Position numbers and translations under genes: made by a program | Shown: positions 45,505-57,925 of the stretch, piece after piece | Numbering within the stretch: the first letter of the stretch is position 1 | Layout of the letters: the number at the start of each line of letters is the position of its first letter | NCBI GenBank assembly: GCA_005406025.1 | Contig: BGZK01000003.1 | Coordinates: forward strand, 186,001 to 250,000 | DNA: 64,000 bases | Direction of reading: 5' to 3' | DNA from: Eumeta japonica | Lineage: Eukaryota > Arthropoda > Insecta > Lepidoptera > Psychidae | Notes under the pieces: model-generated | What the model was told of the DNA's origin: nothing | The model's input: the letters and a program-made list of their open reading frames with translations, nothing else | Database searches by the model: none

Positions 45505-45783
45505 TTATTTTACAGATTTATTCAACGGGTAAAATGCGTAAGATTGATCATTGCAAATTTTTATGTCAGTATCAGTTAATAAACAAATTTCATCGCATAA
45601 CGAGATGGAGTAGACTTCATCTCCATATTCATATTCACAATTTCTCGTTTTATAAATAGGCAGCGAAACATATGATTTCTTTATTATTGTTAATGTTTGG
45701 TACGTGAACAGTTTTAGAGGGGCTTTTGTCTCTGAATGCCATTCGAAGTCTTTTAAATTATTTTTTTTTGTTTTAGTCGACAT
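45505..45783 (-). CDS. Unrecognised ORF, 92 codons, convergent with the 45.3-kb exon
   Basis: ATG-started minus-strand frame with balanced, protein-like composition: KKNNLKDFEWHSETKAPLKL, then YKTRNCEYEYGDEVYSISLC and DEICLLTDTDIKICNDQSYA. Acidic C-terminal half with five Cys. No signal peptide (start is MSTKTKKNN) and no domain recognised. A tract of T on the plus strand abuts the start. It may be a small gene, an exon, or a relic; homology searching is the only decider. Confidence 0.25.
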   Translation of the reverse strand: MSTKTKKNNLKDFEWHSETKAPLKLFTYQTLTIIKKSYVSLPIYKTRNCEYEYGDEVYSISLCDEICLLTDTDIKICNDQSYAFYPLNKSVK

Positions 45784-45789
45784 TTGGAA

Positions 45790-47125
45790 AAAACAAAATT
45801 ATCATGCGAGAATGTTCTCGTTGCACCTAAAAAATTTTTCATTAAGACAGAATATTTTAATACCTATTTAAAAGTTGAATTTAGAAGTCCTAATTTTTTT
45901 CCCTTCAATAATCGTATTTTATAACTCCGTATAAACCAATCGATGTTTCTTTGTTAAAAGGTGTATTTCGCTAAATAATTTGCATGGCCTAGTATTGAAT
46001 CTTCAAAAAAAGTAGGACTCTATACTCACATTTTGGCCGATAAATCTCAGTATAAAAGGATATTTGGTCGTTTTAATGTCGGTGTACACAGAGCCTAACA
46101 TTTCTAGATCACTCCCGCTACTCATGAAATCTTATTATCGATTATCAGGAAAGATTAATGTCTTGAGCGTTTATGTGCAATAGCTGACGACACCAACAGG
46201 GTAAACTTTGTAGTTAAACTGGATCGTAAAACATATTTTATGATTGTATAAAATGATGTAAGTTTTTTATACAATAGGAAACATTTATAACAATAATATC
46301 AATTCATCTCATTAACGGTAGAACAGCTTTAATTAAGTACTAGGACTACAGTATTTTTTTTTATTTGCTGACAGTTAAATATATAATTTTTTCAGTATAT
46401 CAAATTCTTGGTTTTTGTGTAAATTTAATGAGATTTTCAGAGAGAATCCCATTCAATTCTATGCATCATCGACGTGAAGCACAGACAGATATATATACAA
46501 AAAAGGTAGGAATTATAAATGTAATTATTTTAGATTTTGTTATTATAAGAAACAAAAATAAAAATTTTAGATACCAATTTTTCTTATATATTTTCTTAGA
46601 TATTGATTTTTAAGCATTTTTGAACTGAGATCTAAGCTTCTATTTTTCAATTACTAATTACATTGTTATTTACAATTATACACAAAAATTATATTATTGA
46701 ATGGTGAAAAATTCACTAATAGCAAATCAAAAGCTTTTGAGCATCAAAAATTAAAAAACCGTCTTTTTGAAATATGTATAATGCTAAATTATATCAAACG
46801 CTGACTAATAGTATTAACATTATCAGACATTTTATATCAAATCGTAAAATCCTTGACTTGTATTCATTACAATAAATTTGTCCTAATGCAGATAATAGTA
46901 CTCCATTACCTTCAAGAAATATCTTGTAAATATCAATTTGTTATTTTTAATTAGCATCTTTATAGATATCTATCAAAAATATTCTCCAAATTCGATATTT
47001 TGATAAAAATTGATAATACTTGATAAGACTTAAAGTTTGATTAGTAACGCTCCGCAATTGTGCACTTACGCTGTTTGTGAGCGCGATCGAAACTAAATTC
47101 ATTAATCTACCCTAGAGCTAAAATT
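45790..47125. other. AT-rich DNA without a supported gene
   Basis: Very AT-rich; the 82-codon frame at 46365-46613 is low complexity. Nothing else recognised. Confidence 0.5.
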
Positions 47126-47598
47126 TGACTAAAGCTAAATCTCAATATAAACAATTCTTCTAACCTAGATAAGAATATTGAAGACCTTCAATTAAACAAT
47201 AGTCTTGTTGATACACCCATCAATCACGATCCACCATCTATGAGTGACTTATCTCCTCTTAACTACGTCACAATTAGAAATCGTATGACAAGAGACGATT
47301 CTTGTCCAGTAACATTGGAAAACTTTAAGGAGTTTTAAAAATACTATAGTCAGGAAAATGGAAAATTGGTTCGAAAGACAAGATGGGAGAATGAGCAAAA
47401 TAATAATTGGATTTGAGGACACGAAGAAGGGCATTCAATTTCTCAGTGATAAGTGCGACGAATTGTTTAAAACTAATGATACTCTACAAAAAATAATTTC
47501 AGAGATTGAAAAGAAACAAGTTATCCCTCCCTGAACCTCCCTGATTAGGTCTAATGAGGATCTCATTGCTATAGCCAGGAATCTTGGTTCTGTCATAT

Positions 47599-47722
47599 AT
47601 TATCCAATCAATCAAACAGATATGATTTGATTGATTGGATAATCAATCAAATCATATCTATTTGATTAGATTATTAGATACATGGATTTGCTTGAGGTGC
47701 TATTCACCTCAAGCAAATCCAT
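47599..47722. repeat. Nested perfect hairpins within the LINE ORF1
   Basis: Three perfect inverted pairs occur in 124 bases: 47599-47616 with 47626-47643 (18 bp, loop 9); 47618-47636 with 47641-47659 (19 bp, loop 4); and 47682-47699 with 47705-47722 (18 bp, loop 5). The first two share an arm, giving a forward-reverse-forward series. Confidence 0.95.
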
Positions 47723-49079
47723 CTAACTCACACCCGAAGAACAACATCCTCGTTAAATTGAGTATTCGTGTTCTTCGTGATAACGGGTTAATAGCTGCAC
47801 GTTGAAACAAACACGTATCTTCGGAGGAACTAGATGTCGCAGGAGTTCCATGCAGAGTATATGTTAATGAACATCTTACTTCATATAACAGGAAGTTACT
47901 ACGGGAAGCGAAAAGTATCTTCTATGAAGGGTTTCGTTTTGTCTGGAGTAGGAACGGAAAAATTCTTTTGCGAAAGAACGGAACGTCACGTGCGTTTCAG
48001 GTGCGATCGGAAGAAGACCTAAAAAAAATTACGTCCAGTTCATCATAAGACTGTGATATATTATTTTGTTTGTCTTAGTGTTTACTTTTATTTCTACAAA
48101 TATTGGGAAATAATTGTCATACTAATTTTACTTATATGTCTTATCTATACGCTTACTCGATCAATGGCATTTCATCGAATTACTGTATACATAGTCTCAT
48201 TGTTATATTTTGTACAAGAGGGTAGTTTTATATATTTCATTTTATTTTTGTTTACACAGTATTCTATACATTGCTGTTATCGTAACAATTCTATAGGTGG
48301 GAAGGCCATGCATGCTGTATGTCCATTGTTCTCATCATTCGACTTTGAAATATCTTTTTTTGCGCTATATGGATGTATATGCCCACGATGAAGATAGTTA
48401 CAACTTACATATTGATATGAAATTTATAAGCTATATAAAAAATTACATTTACTCCCTACTTGTGAGTAGTATAAATATCCGATATATATATATACTTCCG
48501 AATAATACATCTAATGAGTATAACTGCCATTTCTTTTTTTATATTAATTTACACTATAACATTTTCTATTTATATCGCACCCGGTGTCACATATTATTGC
48601 CGCTTAGTGTGATAAGAGTTTACATACACAAAAACTTCAACAGATTTGACGCGTTCTCCATCGGCCAACCTTACATTACGTTTATTGTACATATGTAAAT
48701 TAATAATTATCCAATTTTATATTCTATTGCGAGTCAAATATTTAATGTTGATACCAACTTACCTCGACTTAAACTTAGTTTTGTACACATTAATACATTG
48801 CTTAATGTACCTATATTACTCGTACAATTACTTTTTTTTAATACAAATTTTGTACATAATTCAGTTAATATTAGATTACTTATATGTAGCTGAAATACTC
48901 TCTTTATAGTCTCAAAATTGCAGCGGATTACGAACGAAACTACATACCTTATATATGAATATTTTATCTGACAACTACAATGTACTCATACTAACAGAAA
49001 CGTGGTTCATTCCTGCAATATCTAATGATGAATTCATTGACTGACGTTATTCATGTTGTTCGATTATTGTACGCGCAAC

Positions 49080-49545
49080 AAACTTCAATTAGCTATAAAC
49101 AAATGCAGATCCATAACTTTTTCTAAAAAAATTGATTGTCTGAAAAGTCGGTTTACGGATGATAATTGTACGTGATAAATGTCATAAGAAAACATTGATG
49201 AAAAATTGCATTTTTTATGAATTGAAGTATTATCACTGAATTATCATTATTTTGTATAATACAAAGAAAGACTTAATTGAAAATGACAATGTTTTCGATA
49301 AATTAACATTTATTTGCACTCGTTAATTCAAATATTTTTCTACTTAAATTATACAGTAAAGAGATAGATGCGTCACAAGCTCAACTCTTAGGCCGATCGT
49401 GCCTCTCTATTGTTCCGCGCTCTCGCTCGCACGCTCGGCTCAGGCGGAACGCGACAATGAGTCGTGCTTTTTCGTGCGTGCAGCCGGCGTTCTTTGATTT
49501 ATAAGATGTTATCACGTCAAAACAAATACATGTTGAACGTATTAT
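49080..49545. mobile_element. Foreign insert replacing the middle of the LINE
   Basis: Between endonuclease and C-terminal ORF2 sequences lies about 460 bases with no LINE similarity: AT-rich at first, then a G+C-rich part (49380-49490, 'ccgcgctctcgctcgcacgc', 'ctcaggcggaacgcgacaat'). That composition resembles cores of lepidopteran non-autonomous DNA elements. No inverted ends were resolved. Confidence 0.35.
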
Positions 49546-50346
49546 AAGTAGGGCATTCAGTACGTAGATTTTGTAATGAGATATTGCACTAATTTCACTA
49601 GAACATCAACATACTTACAATTGTACAAAGCTCTCATTCGATGTCAACTAGAGTATGCTGATTCAATATGGAACCCGTATTATGATAAATATAAAGTCGT
49701 CATATAAATGGTACAAAAAAGGTTCTTAAGAACAATGCACTTTAAGTGTGGCTCTGTTAGACTTTCCTACAGGTCTCTACTGAAGAAATATAATTTAAGC
49801 ACTAGAAAACTTAGGCTCCAGTAAACTTAAGCTCCGGACGTCTCCAGCTCGACGCTATGATGTTGTATGATTTATGTCACAATAAATATAACTGCGCGGC
49901 TTTAATTGGCATGTTGTGCTATCGTGTTCCTTGCCGAGCCCAACAAAGAGAAGCTCGGCCGCACCAGTTGTTTGCTGTTAACCGCTGTCCTACTGTAGCT
50001 GGCACACGGTCTCCAATGCGTCGCCTCGACACTTATAACACACATTTTAACACCATCGACATCATCGCGTCGACTATTGGATCCTTCAGAAAGAATATTT
50101 TTAAAACCTTAAACCGCGCATTTGATGTCTGAACTTCTCTGTACGATGTTCCATGTTTTTCTGTATGTTTTTTTTTTATCACGTAAAATCTTAAATGAGA
50201 ATAATTTTTCTCCGTGGTTCACGTTCACGTTCATGGTGACATGCACATACATATCTATGTATACTTCTTTTTACATTAGTAATTTTTGTGTATCACTGTT
50301 TGTATACCTAAATATGGAAATAAATAAGTATAGAGGAAGATTTTAG

Positions 50347-51028
50347 AATAAAGATGAAAGCTCTTGTCAATATCATTTGATAAATATTAAAAAATAAATA
50401 GCGTTGGGGTCAAAACGCTACTTTTTGGCTACCAATTGTGATGTTTTTATTAAAACTTTAAAAAAAAAAGCTTATTTTTGTAAATCAATATCGACTGTAA
50501 ATTATTTTATGGCAATTTTATGGCAAATTTATATTTTATGGATACATTTTGTCAGTATGATAACTTCAAAATCATAATTTTTATTAATAATATCATCGTA
50601 ATTTGTCAGACTTAACTGAAAAATTCAGAATTTTTTTGCATTTTTTTTATGTTAAATAAAGCCATTTTGAAACCAATGAATTTACAAATAAGTTTGTATT
50701 ATTACATTGTTGCAGTGAGTCAAACACATGGCATTCTGTTAAATGGAACGAGTCTGTAGTTTGCTTCAAAGTATCAAAGTGACCACTTTCAAAAAGTATG
50801 CAGTTGCATTTTGCATCACGTTATTGTTGTCTGATATAGTTGAGCAACCGAAATAATTATTCGAGTAAATGGTGGAACTATGTGGGGCTTACATTTAAGC
50901 TAAACAATATTGTAATAAAGTGCTGTGTGTACAGCTTGTCGTCAAGAATTGAGACAGTAATTACGTGTGAGCAGAATATAATGACATGAAATTGATAGTA
51001 TTTTTAAATAAAATATTATTTTTACATA
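50347..51028. other. AT-rich DNA without a supported gene
   Basis: Poly-A/T runs and 'ttttatggcaattttatggc' tandem wording at about 50500-50535. No gene. Confidence 0.5.
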
Positions 51029-52140
51029 TTAGGCCGGGAAAAATTTTTTTCGTATTTCATATACAAATTCAAGATAACTTTTCATCATATTTTATTTACA
51101 TTTCATTATAATATATATGCCAATTTCTTCAACTTGTTGCCATTTTGTAGGTGGTGACATAATCCCATTGCTGTAGAAATTTTGGGACTTCTGATCAAAA
51201 AACTGTTACAAGTAGTTTTGGCAGTCCTCTCTTGACGTTAACGTAATACTATCTAATGAATTCTGAAGAAACCGTAACAGGTGAAAATCTGAAGGTGCAA
51301 GGTCAGGGCTACATGGTAGATGCATTAACACTTTCCAACTAAATTTTCTCAATATTTGCTGAGTGGCTAAAGATGTGAGTGGTCTGACGTTATTATGTTG
51401 AAAAACCACATCCATTCTGTTGATCAATTCCTACCGTTTTTTTTCTACTTCTTGCTCGAATCTCATTAATTGTAGGCAGTAGAGTTTCGAATTGATGGTT
51501 TTACCATAAAAGTTCACAATGAGAATGCCCTTCCACTTCGGCATACTCATAGCATATTACAGAGTTAATCCGGGTTTGCTATAGTCTGTGGAGTTTGCTT
51601 ACCTTTTGACCATGACTTTTTTCGCACGTTATTGTCTTAGGTAATCCATTTTTTATCATTAGTGATCAATATTTTCAAAAATGGTTTCAAAATTTTCGAA
51701 AACGGTTCGGTTTCATTACGTTTCAATAGAGAATCACTAATAAGTACTCGATTCATTAGATTTCTTTTAGTGAGCTCGTGCAGGACCCAAGTATCGAGAT
51801 TTTTTATATATTCAGCTTTTTATTTCAAATAGCTCAAAACTATTTTGTGGTCAATCCTTCAGATATGTCGTAGGAACTATTATGTCGATCTTGCTCTATT
51901 TTTTTCCAAAATGGTATTGACTTTATCTGTAACAGGTCGACGAGAGCTGGATTCGACTTTGACGTTAAAATTGCCGGATTGAAAGCGCTGGAACCAGTTT
52001 TGTGCTACTCTTATCGACACTATACTAGGTCCATAAACATCACAATTTTTTTTCATGTCTTTTGTCGCATTTTTCCCTTCTTTGTAATAAAGCTTCAAAA
52101 TTTACCTATCGAATTTCTACGTTAGATTCATTCATTTTGG
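51029..52140 (-). pseudogene. Decayed mariner (second copy, different subfamily)
   Basis: The minus strand begins near 52138 with MNESNVEIR, frameshifts into LKLYYKEGKNATKDMKKNCD (the helix-turn-helix, with QNWFQRFQSGNFNVK), then ITNDKKWITY-like first-Asp region near 51.65 kb, FQHNNVRPLTSLATQQILRK and CSPDLAPSDFHLLRFLQNSL. This is a mariner transposase with the usual second Asp (HHDNARPH) changed to Asn. The left end shows 'ttaggccgggaaaaattttt' after a TA at 51027-51028, like a mariner inverted repeat. A matching right end was not found. In-frame stops and the missing end make it inactive. It is distinct from the 1.4-kb mariner. Confidence 0.8.
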
Positions 52141-52214
52141 TGGACAGAAAAACAATAGAGAATGGCGGGACACAGTTTTTACTTTTTATTTATAATTCAA
52201 AGAATTTGTTGAAA

Positions 52215-52931
52215 GTTGATGATACAAAACGGAGTCTAGTTTATTTCAGTTGCTCATAGTCTCATGACATATCGAATTTTGTTATGGAGTCACGCAGCCG
52301 ATGTAAACACAATTTTCGTGATACAGAAGCAAGCTATTCGTGCTGTTTATGATTTGAGATTAATTACATCTCTCAGCGAAAAATTTGTGGAAATTAATAT
52401 ACTAACTTTAGCATCACAATACATATACGAAAACTTGGTATGTCTCAAGAGACAGAATCCCTCCAAAAAAGGAGTGACATCTATTACATCAACACTAGAG
52501 ATAAGAACGATCTTGGTGCTCATAAGACTTGTCTAAGCAAAGTCAGTAAATATATTTAAGGGGCAGTGTTTGCCCTTTTATAATAAGATCTCAGCTGAAA
52601 TTCATAATCTGCCATCTTATGAGTTTAAACATTTCGTTAAAAGAAAGTTATATGGCAAAAGCTATTATACCGTTTTTGAATATCATAAAAAAGCCCTTGG
52701 GATTGAATTGCTCGACTATCAGTTTACTTCATGTTATTTTTGAATGTACTCTTAATTATCAATTACTCCTTTGTATTAACGAGTAAAAAGAGCAAGTCTG
52801 GAGTTTCTTGCCCATTCTTCTCAAGGTGAATCAGCATTTGGAACGAGTGGTAATGTCGCACTGCAAATATTAATGACGTATTTCAAGTGTAATTTCATTA
52901 CCTACAAAATAAATATGTTTCTCATTTGATG
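52215..52931 (+). pseudogene. 5'-truncated Jockey-like LINE, copy 2
   Basis: Encodes LVYFSCS, SLMTYRILLWSHAADVNTIF, VIQKQAIRAVYDLR and EINILTLASQYIYENLVCLK (frame 52264-52536). After a frameshift come CLSKVSKYF-like and YELKHF-like blocks and a 3' UTR ending 'ttaatgacgtatttcaagtg' and an A-rich end near 52931. It aligns block for block with the 7.46-8.28 kb copy. The RT core is absent. It begins only about 75 bases from the end of the mariner at 51-52.1 kb. Confidence 0.78.
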
Positions 52932-53094
52932 TGATTTATTTAGATTGGAACTTAATTACATTTACCACTCAAGAGTGAAAGCGACGCAAAACAAACAAAC
53001 TCACATTCGCATTTGTAAATTATATAGAAATGCGACAATTTTTGGCATCCTCCATAACAAAAAAATCACCAAATAGTATATGTATTGTGTTTAG

Positions 53095-53690
53095 GCAACT
53101 TTTTCCACAACCACAAATTCCATACCCTCCGTTCGGGCAAAATATGTTTCTCCTCTTCCAGGATAAATAAATTACGCCGCCCGGCTTCTGACACGAGCAA
53201 AAAAAAAATCTCGACCGATATCATTTGGCTAATCCTCATTCGTCGATGCGCCTTTCGGCATTATGCGGATGAATTATACAGGACTCGGAAAGTAAGAGCC
53301 GGTATTTATTAGCGGCACTAAATCATGCGACGCCGGCGCAGTAATGTATCGGGGCGCGCGCGGACGCGTCGCCCCGGCAGCGGCGGCCGGCCCGGCGGTA
53401 ATTTACGACACTATATTTCTACAACTCTATGAATCGGCCGTGATTTCTACGTGAGATAACATATTTTCCCGTCGGAGCTCCTCGCCGGGACGTCGGAGCT
53501 TTAACGATGCGGTCGTAAGTCGTCGACGCGCTTTTTTTTTCTTTTTTTTTCCATTTCGCCCTTCGACCGAGAATGAATTCCGGACGGGGTCGTGGAATCT
53601 TAAAGTTCGCGCGGCGGTGGAGCCCGTTTTCCGCGTGAGGAAGAAAAGATGAACACAGTCTTGTAGATGCTCGGTACGATCTGTTTCAGT
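53095..53690. promoter_or_regulatory. Large CpG-rich island
   Basis: About 600 bases, most CpG-dense at 53330-53400 ('gcgcgcgcggacgcgtcgcc', 'cggcagcggcggccggcccg'). It holds 'ggcggtaatttacgac' (a caudal/posterior-Hox-like TTTAC word) and 'tcatttggctaatcc'. Minus-strand frame 53427-53723 crosses the end with a poly-Lys run from a poly-T tract and is not convincing. Regulatory or promoter role is inferred. Confidence 0.3.
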
Positions 53691-54129
53691 TTTTGAAATA
53701 TTGCTTACAGTTATACAAGTCAAATGTTTTCGACTTGAATTTCCTTTTGGACTTTTTTTTTGTTTTTTTTTTTTATTTTAGAAGTGTTATAATTTCTAAT
53801 ATACTTACAAATAGTGTGCCAGACATTTAATATCATATTATACATAAATATGAATGGCGGATAAAAACTGAAACTGGAAATATGGTAAAATGTTGCCAGT
53901 TTCAGTTTCAGTATTGTCAGCACTGTCTGCCGCTATATAGTCTTGGAATCCATACGATCTTATAATCGGTTTTTTAAAATATCAAGTTCAAAATAAGTGT
54001 TTGCATTAAGATAAGGACGAAAATTGTACAAGTAAGACTTGTTCCCATTGCATGTTGTAGTAATTTTCAGCACATTAGATTGCAACACCGGCTGAAGTAC
54101 GGCAGTGGCACGCTTCAAGTACTAAATTG

Positions 54130-54410
54130 GATTAGGAAGCGAAAGTGTTAATTTGTCTGGATTAATTTCGTGCTGGTATCAGCCGGCGTGCGAAGGGTTA
54201 AGGCCGTCCTCAGGCCCGGGCTCGCAGGCGTCGAGCGCGGTAGGTGTGTTTGTTAGCTGCTGCGAGATAAATTGGTGCCTAAACGAGAATCGAGTTGAGG
54301 ATAGAGATTGGGAAACAAATTGGAATCAGGAAATTTGCTATACTTTAAAGCCGCTTCGTCTGGTTACTGCCGCGGGGCGCTATTAGCTGCACGATCATTC
54401 ACGGAGATAA
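54130..54410. promoter_or_regulatory. G+C-rich patch with ggattaa words
   Basis: 'ctggattaatttcg' and 'attggattaggaagcg' near 54128-54170 resemble Bicoid/Otx-type GGATTA sites, next to 'aggcccgggctcgcaggcg'. The frame 54153-54386 lacks a recognised domain. Inference only. Confidence 0.22.
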
Positions 54411-55609
54411 CATAAGGTGAAGTCGTGTTACAGCTGTTAAGAAGAAAAAAAAGAAGAGTTTTAGTAACTTTATTAGAAGTAAGTATTTTTTATAGAAATT
54501 ATGACATTAAGTAGATGGAAGATTAAGTAGGAAAGAATTACTCGTTGCAGAATTTTGTAACTTCAATTGACATTCAATCTACGTTTATTACATATACTTT
54601 AAAAAAAATTATATTTATCTAGCTAAATATGTTCAGTTTTTATTTGTCTATGCTGCATTCCCGAAATCTATGTTTATTGCTAAATTAAGAATCAAAAATA
54701 GGAATCTGATCGACTTTATCAGGATTTAGTACATTAATAAGCGTTTTATTTTTTTTTCTTTGTCTGACACTAAAAAATTGTCTTGGCTGGGAAAACGTGC
54801 TTGATGACCTAATAAAAAGATATTTTAAAATTATCAATCATTTTGTACACATAATAGATAGTATGGAATACCAGAACACACACACACGCTAAGTAAAATT
54901 AACTCCTAATAAATTACAAATAATTACTTAAAATACGTTATTACAGTAATTGCATCTTTTGCTGCAAGTATTACTGCAAATGTAATCAGTGTACAATCAT
55001 CATCGTATGTGGACACGCTCGTATTATATGATGTTATGTTGAGAAGGGACGTATTTTTAACATAAATGATTTGAAATGTCAATGCATGTAACTGGAGAAA
55101 AATTTAATGATGCATTAGATAAAGTTTTAAACTCTAAGTCTTAAATTATTTTCGTAAAAATAAACATTCGACAGCTAAGTTATAACAGCGACGTAACAAA
55201 TTAGTCATCCGTTTAATTTTCAAAATTCAATGGATCAATTAGAAGTTTTCTTGGCATAAAATTTTCCTTTCTTTGAACTGCAATACTTTACCAGACAATT
55301 GAGACATAAAATAAAATAAATGATGTTTCTCTTATACTCGGGAACTTTAACCGTTCATCATCATCATCGTGGTCATCATAACCGCGCACCTGGCTTCATT
55401 TAAATATACGTTAATCCATGACGTACAATCTATATCGTGCTTTATTGTAACAAGAACACAACTGCATCGCTTGTTGATAAATATAATCGATTAATGAGAG
55501 AACGTAACTCGTTGTTGGAGTATATGCGGATGCCCTTTGGGGATCAAATATTTTATTACCATTAGTATTTTTTTTTGTCGAGTATTTATCGAAGAGTTCC
55601 AACCATTAA

Positions 55610-55775
55610 CGCTGTCTCGGCGGTCCCATTGAAACATTTCAACTCACAGTAGCCGGTCTCGACGAAGTAGCGCTTCAGTCATTTCCCAGCAAACAAAGAA
55701 GGTAAAACATTAGTCGGCGCGATATCGTCCCGCTAAGGTAGTTCGAAGGGAAGTCGGCCCGAGCTCTCTTTGTTT
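55610..55775. other. Moderately G+C-rich patch
   Basis: 'gtctcgacgaagtagcgctt' and 'gtcggcgcgatatcgtcccg' in AT-rich flanks; non-coding. The stretch to 57530 is very AT-rich with nothing recognised. Confidence 0.25.
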
Positions 55776-57534
55776 AAACAATAAAGTTGGCGTTAATTTT
55801 CCAAAACTCCATGAAAGATGACTCAACTTGTACAAATAAAAGGTGGTTCACGCCTTTCGCTCGGTTTGCTCTTTCTCTACCCTTTTACGGAATAAAAGCT
55901 TTATGTTGAGAATACTTTAAGCGTTGAACCGACTCTTCACGAGGAATATACTTATTTAATTTAGGACTTCTCTCATTTGTCGCCTACATTTTTATTAATC
56001 CTAGGAGATTACATTAAAATTAACTGATGTTTGTGTGCCGTTATTTTGGACCATCTATAGTCTGTGAATTATTTAAGATCTTCGATAATATTACTTTAAT
56101 ATTATTGAAGAATGTGTAATTCCTCGACTAAAGTTTGCTTATGATTTGATAAAATCGATATTTCATTTTTTATTGACAGAATAAAGAGAAAATTGTGTTC
56201 TGTATTCTCAGTTGTGTACTGTTTGGATGGCGAAAAATGACTCAAAGTGTACATTTTGTCTGTGTCTCACATTTTATGATTCTATTTTGCAGTGCCAAAG
56301 AAGAAAAAGAGAAGAAAGATTATTTATCATCTGAAATTTCTACCGAAATGTCATAATATAAGGTTCATTTTTTAAATGCAAAGGAAACAAGTAACGATCG
56401 TTTTGTTATTGGAAGACGAATAAGATTTTTTTAACAATTTATACGTGCTGTTCAAAAACAAGAAAACAGTGGAGTGGTTTAATATTATTTTAATTTTTTT
56501 TATTGTTTTTTAGTTGAATGTATGAAAAGAATCATATTATATTTTTCTTCACAATAAAGCTTAATGTAATAATCACCTAAGATTAAAATTAATATGAATC
56601 TTTAATTTCATAATATCGCTGAAAAGATGCATGAAAGAATTATAATTTGTAAAGTGTATAAATTATATTAATATAAAAATTTTCCTATCATTTATATAAT
56701 AAAATAATATGAGGACTAATTAACCATTAACATATTTTCGATCAATATAATATTTTATTTAATTTGCTAAAAAACAAATTGAAATATAATAAACATTATC
56801 ATTTTTTGAATAGGTTTAATCTATTGTATGATTTCCTTTTAGATGTAATTTTATAATTTGTATAAATATAAATCAAATAGTAAATAAAAAAATAAAAAAG
56901 GCGGTTCCATTAGTATTAGGGCAGAGTCTCTATTGTTAAGCGACCGAATAAGTTGACAACGGAAGAAATACGGTGTTGCTTAAGTCTATTTCTTTTAAGT
57001 CGGTTTATATCTTGGTTTTTTGATGCTACTTTAAATGAAGAAACACAAAATACTTATCGATATACTTATCAAAATACTTACCTTATAATATGTGATTGAG
57101 TACCTATTGTAAATAAATTAAATTTTGCTTATCGACAATAAGAAATGCCATCCTTTTTTATAGCTTTTGATGTGTTATTTTGCATTTTTAACAGAACACT
57201 TCGACGTCGTAACAGAAGGTGCGACTAAACTACACGAATGCAGTGAGTGCTAAACTGACTGTTTTAGTATTCGTTTACTGCGACCGTTTTTGAACGCGGG
57301 ACTGTGTATCTTATCTTTTTTATCAATGGTTTTAGATTAATTTGTAGATAATATTTCAAGAGAGTTGTCTCATGGGAGTCAATGAAAATCCACAAATTTC
57401 AAATGCACAAAAGAATTACCACAAAAATTTATTTATCTCTCCTAACTTTTTATACCAAAGTCGCTTATTTTTTTAAGCAATCGACTGTAAGAAAATAGAA
57501 TTTCGTTTTTATTTGTACATAGATGGAACCGATT

Positions 57535-57750
57535 TCAACGCGACCTGATGATATCTCACCTTATGTCGCCGGAACTCGTCAAATAAATATACGTCACGTT
57601 TGATGACGCGACGTATGTGATCACAGAGAGCATCGTCGGCTAATTACAAAGCGTTTAGCTGCTCGCGGAAGGTTAACTCGCACCTGCCCGCGTGGAGCGG
57701 CGGGCACACCGCACCTTTGTTTGTTAATCTCGCGTGAAATGTGAGATAAT
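57535..57750. promoter_or_regulatory. G+C-rich patch with ggctaattacaaag and cgtcacg/gacgcgacg words
   Basis: Contains a canonical homeodomain core (ctaatta), repeated CRE-like wording ('atacgtcacgtttgatgacg') and 'gtggagcggcgggcacaccg'. No open frame. Enhancer-like, by composition and motif only. Confidence 0.28.
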
Positions 57751-57925
57751 GTTACAGGTTACCGAGTATTTAGTCCTACAGGTTGTCCGCGTTTAGGTTC
57801 CTTAGCCGTAGACCTGAATGTTGGCATTACTATGATCCAACTAGTTTTTCTATCCATACGGCAAAGTTCTCTATCGACGGTGCATATGGTAAAATATAAA
57901 TTTCCTGGGTTCGGTTAGCGATTGT

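Larger units (their letters stand above)
47130..50346 (+). pseudogene. Internally deleted CR1/Jockey-like LINE
   Basis: ORF1 remnants: NNSSNLDKNIEDLQLNNSLV and MSDLSPLNYVTIRNRMTRDD (ATG at 47240), a frameshifted helical segment MENWFERQDGRMSKIIIGFE, and a C-terminal block VPCRVYVNEHLTSYNRKLLR with FRFVWSRNGKILLRKNGTSR (47.84-48.02 kb), like the RNA-binding FP-type domain of insect LINE ORF1 proteins. ORF2 starts with an endonuclease piece, NVLILTETWFIPAISNDEF (ETW codons 48997-49005, carrying the catalytic Glu). It is then cut and resumes near 49.59 kb with LYKALIRCQLEYADSIWNPY and ends MMLYDLCHNKYNCAALIGML...IGSFRKNIFKTLNRAFDV at a stop at 50130-50132. All of the reverse transcriptase core is missing. 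48.06-48.90 kb is an AT-rich inter-ORF stretch with chance frames. The 3' end is near 50340 at 'aaataaataag'. Inactive. Confidence 0.8.

Noticed and set aside
48053..48909. Hydrophobic frames of 87-133 codons resembling membrane proteins
   Set aside because: They lie in the AT-rich inter-ORF part of a LINE remnant; Phe/Tyr/Ile richness follows from base composition.
53427..53723. Minus-strand 98-codon frame with a poly-Lys run
   Set aside because: The Lys run is a poly-T tract at the edge of a CpG island; no domain.
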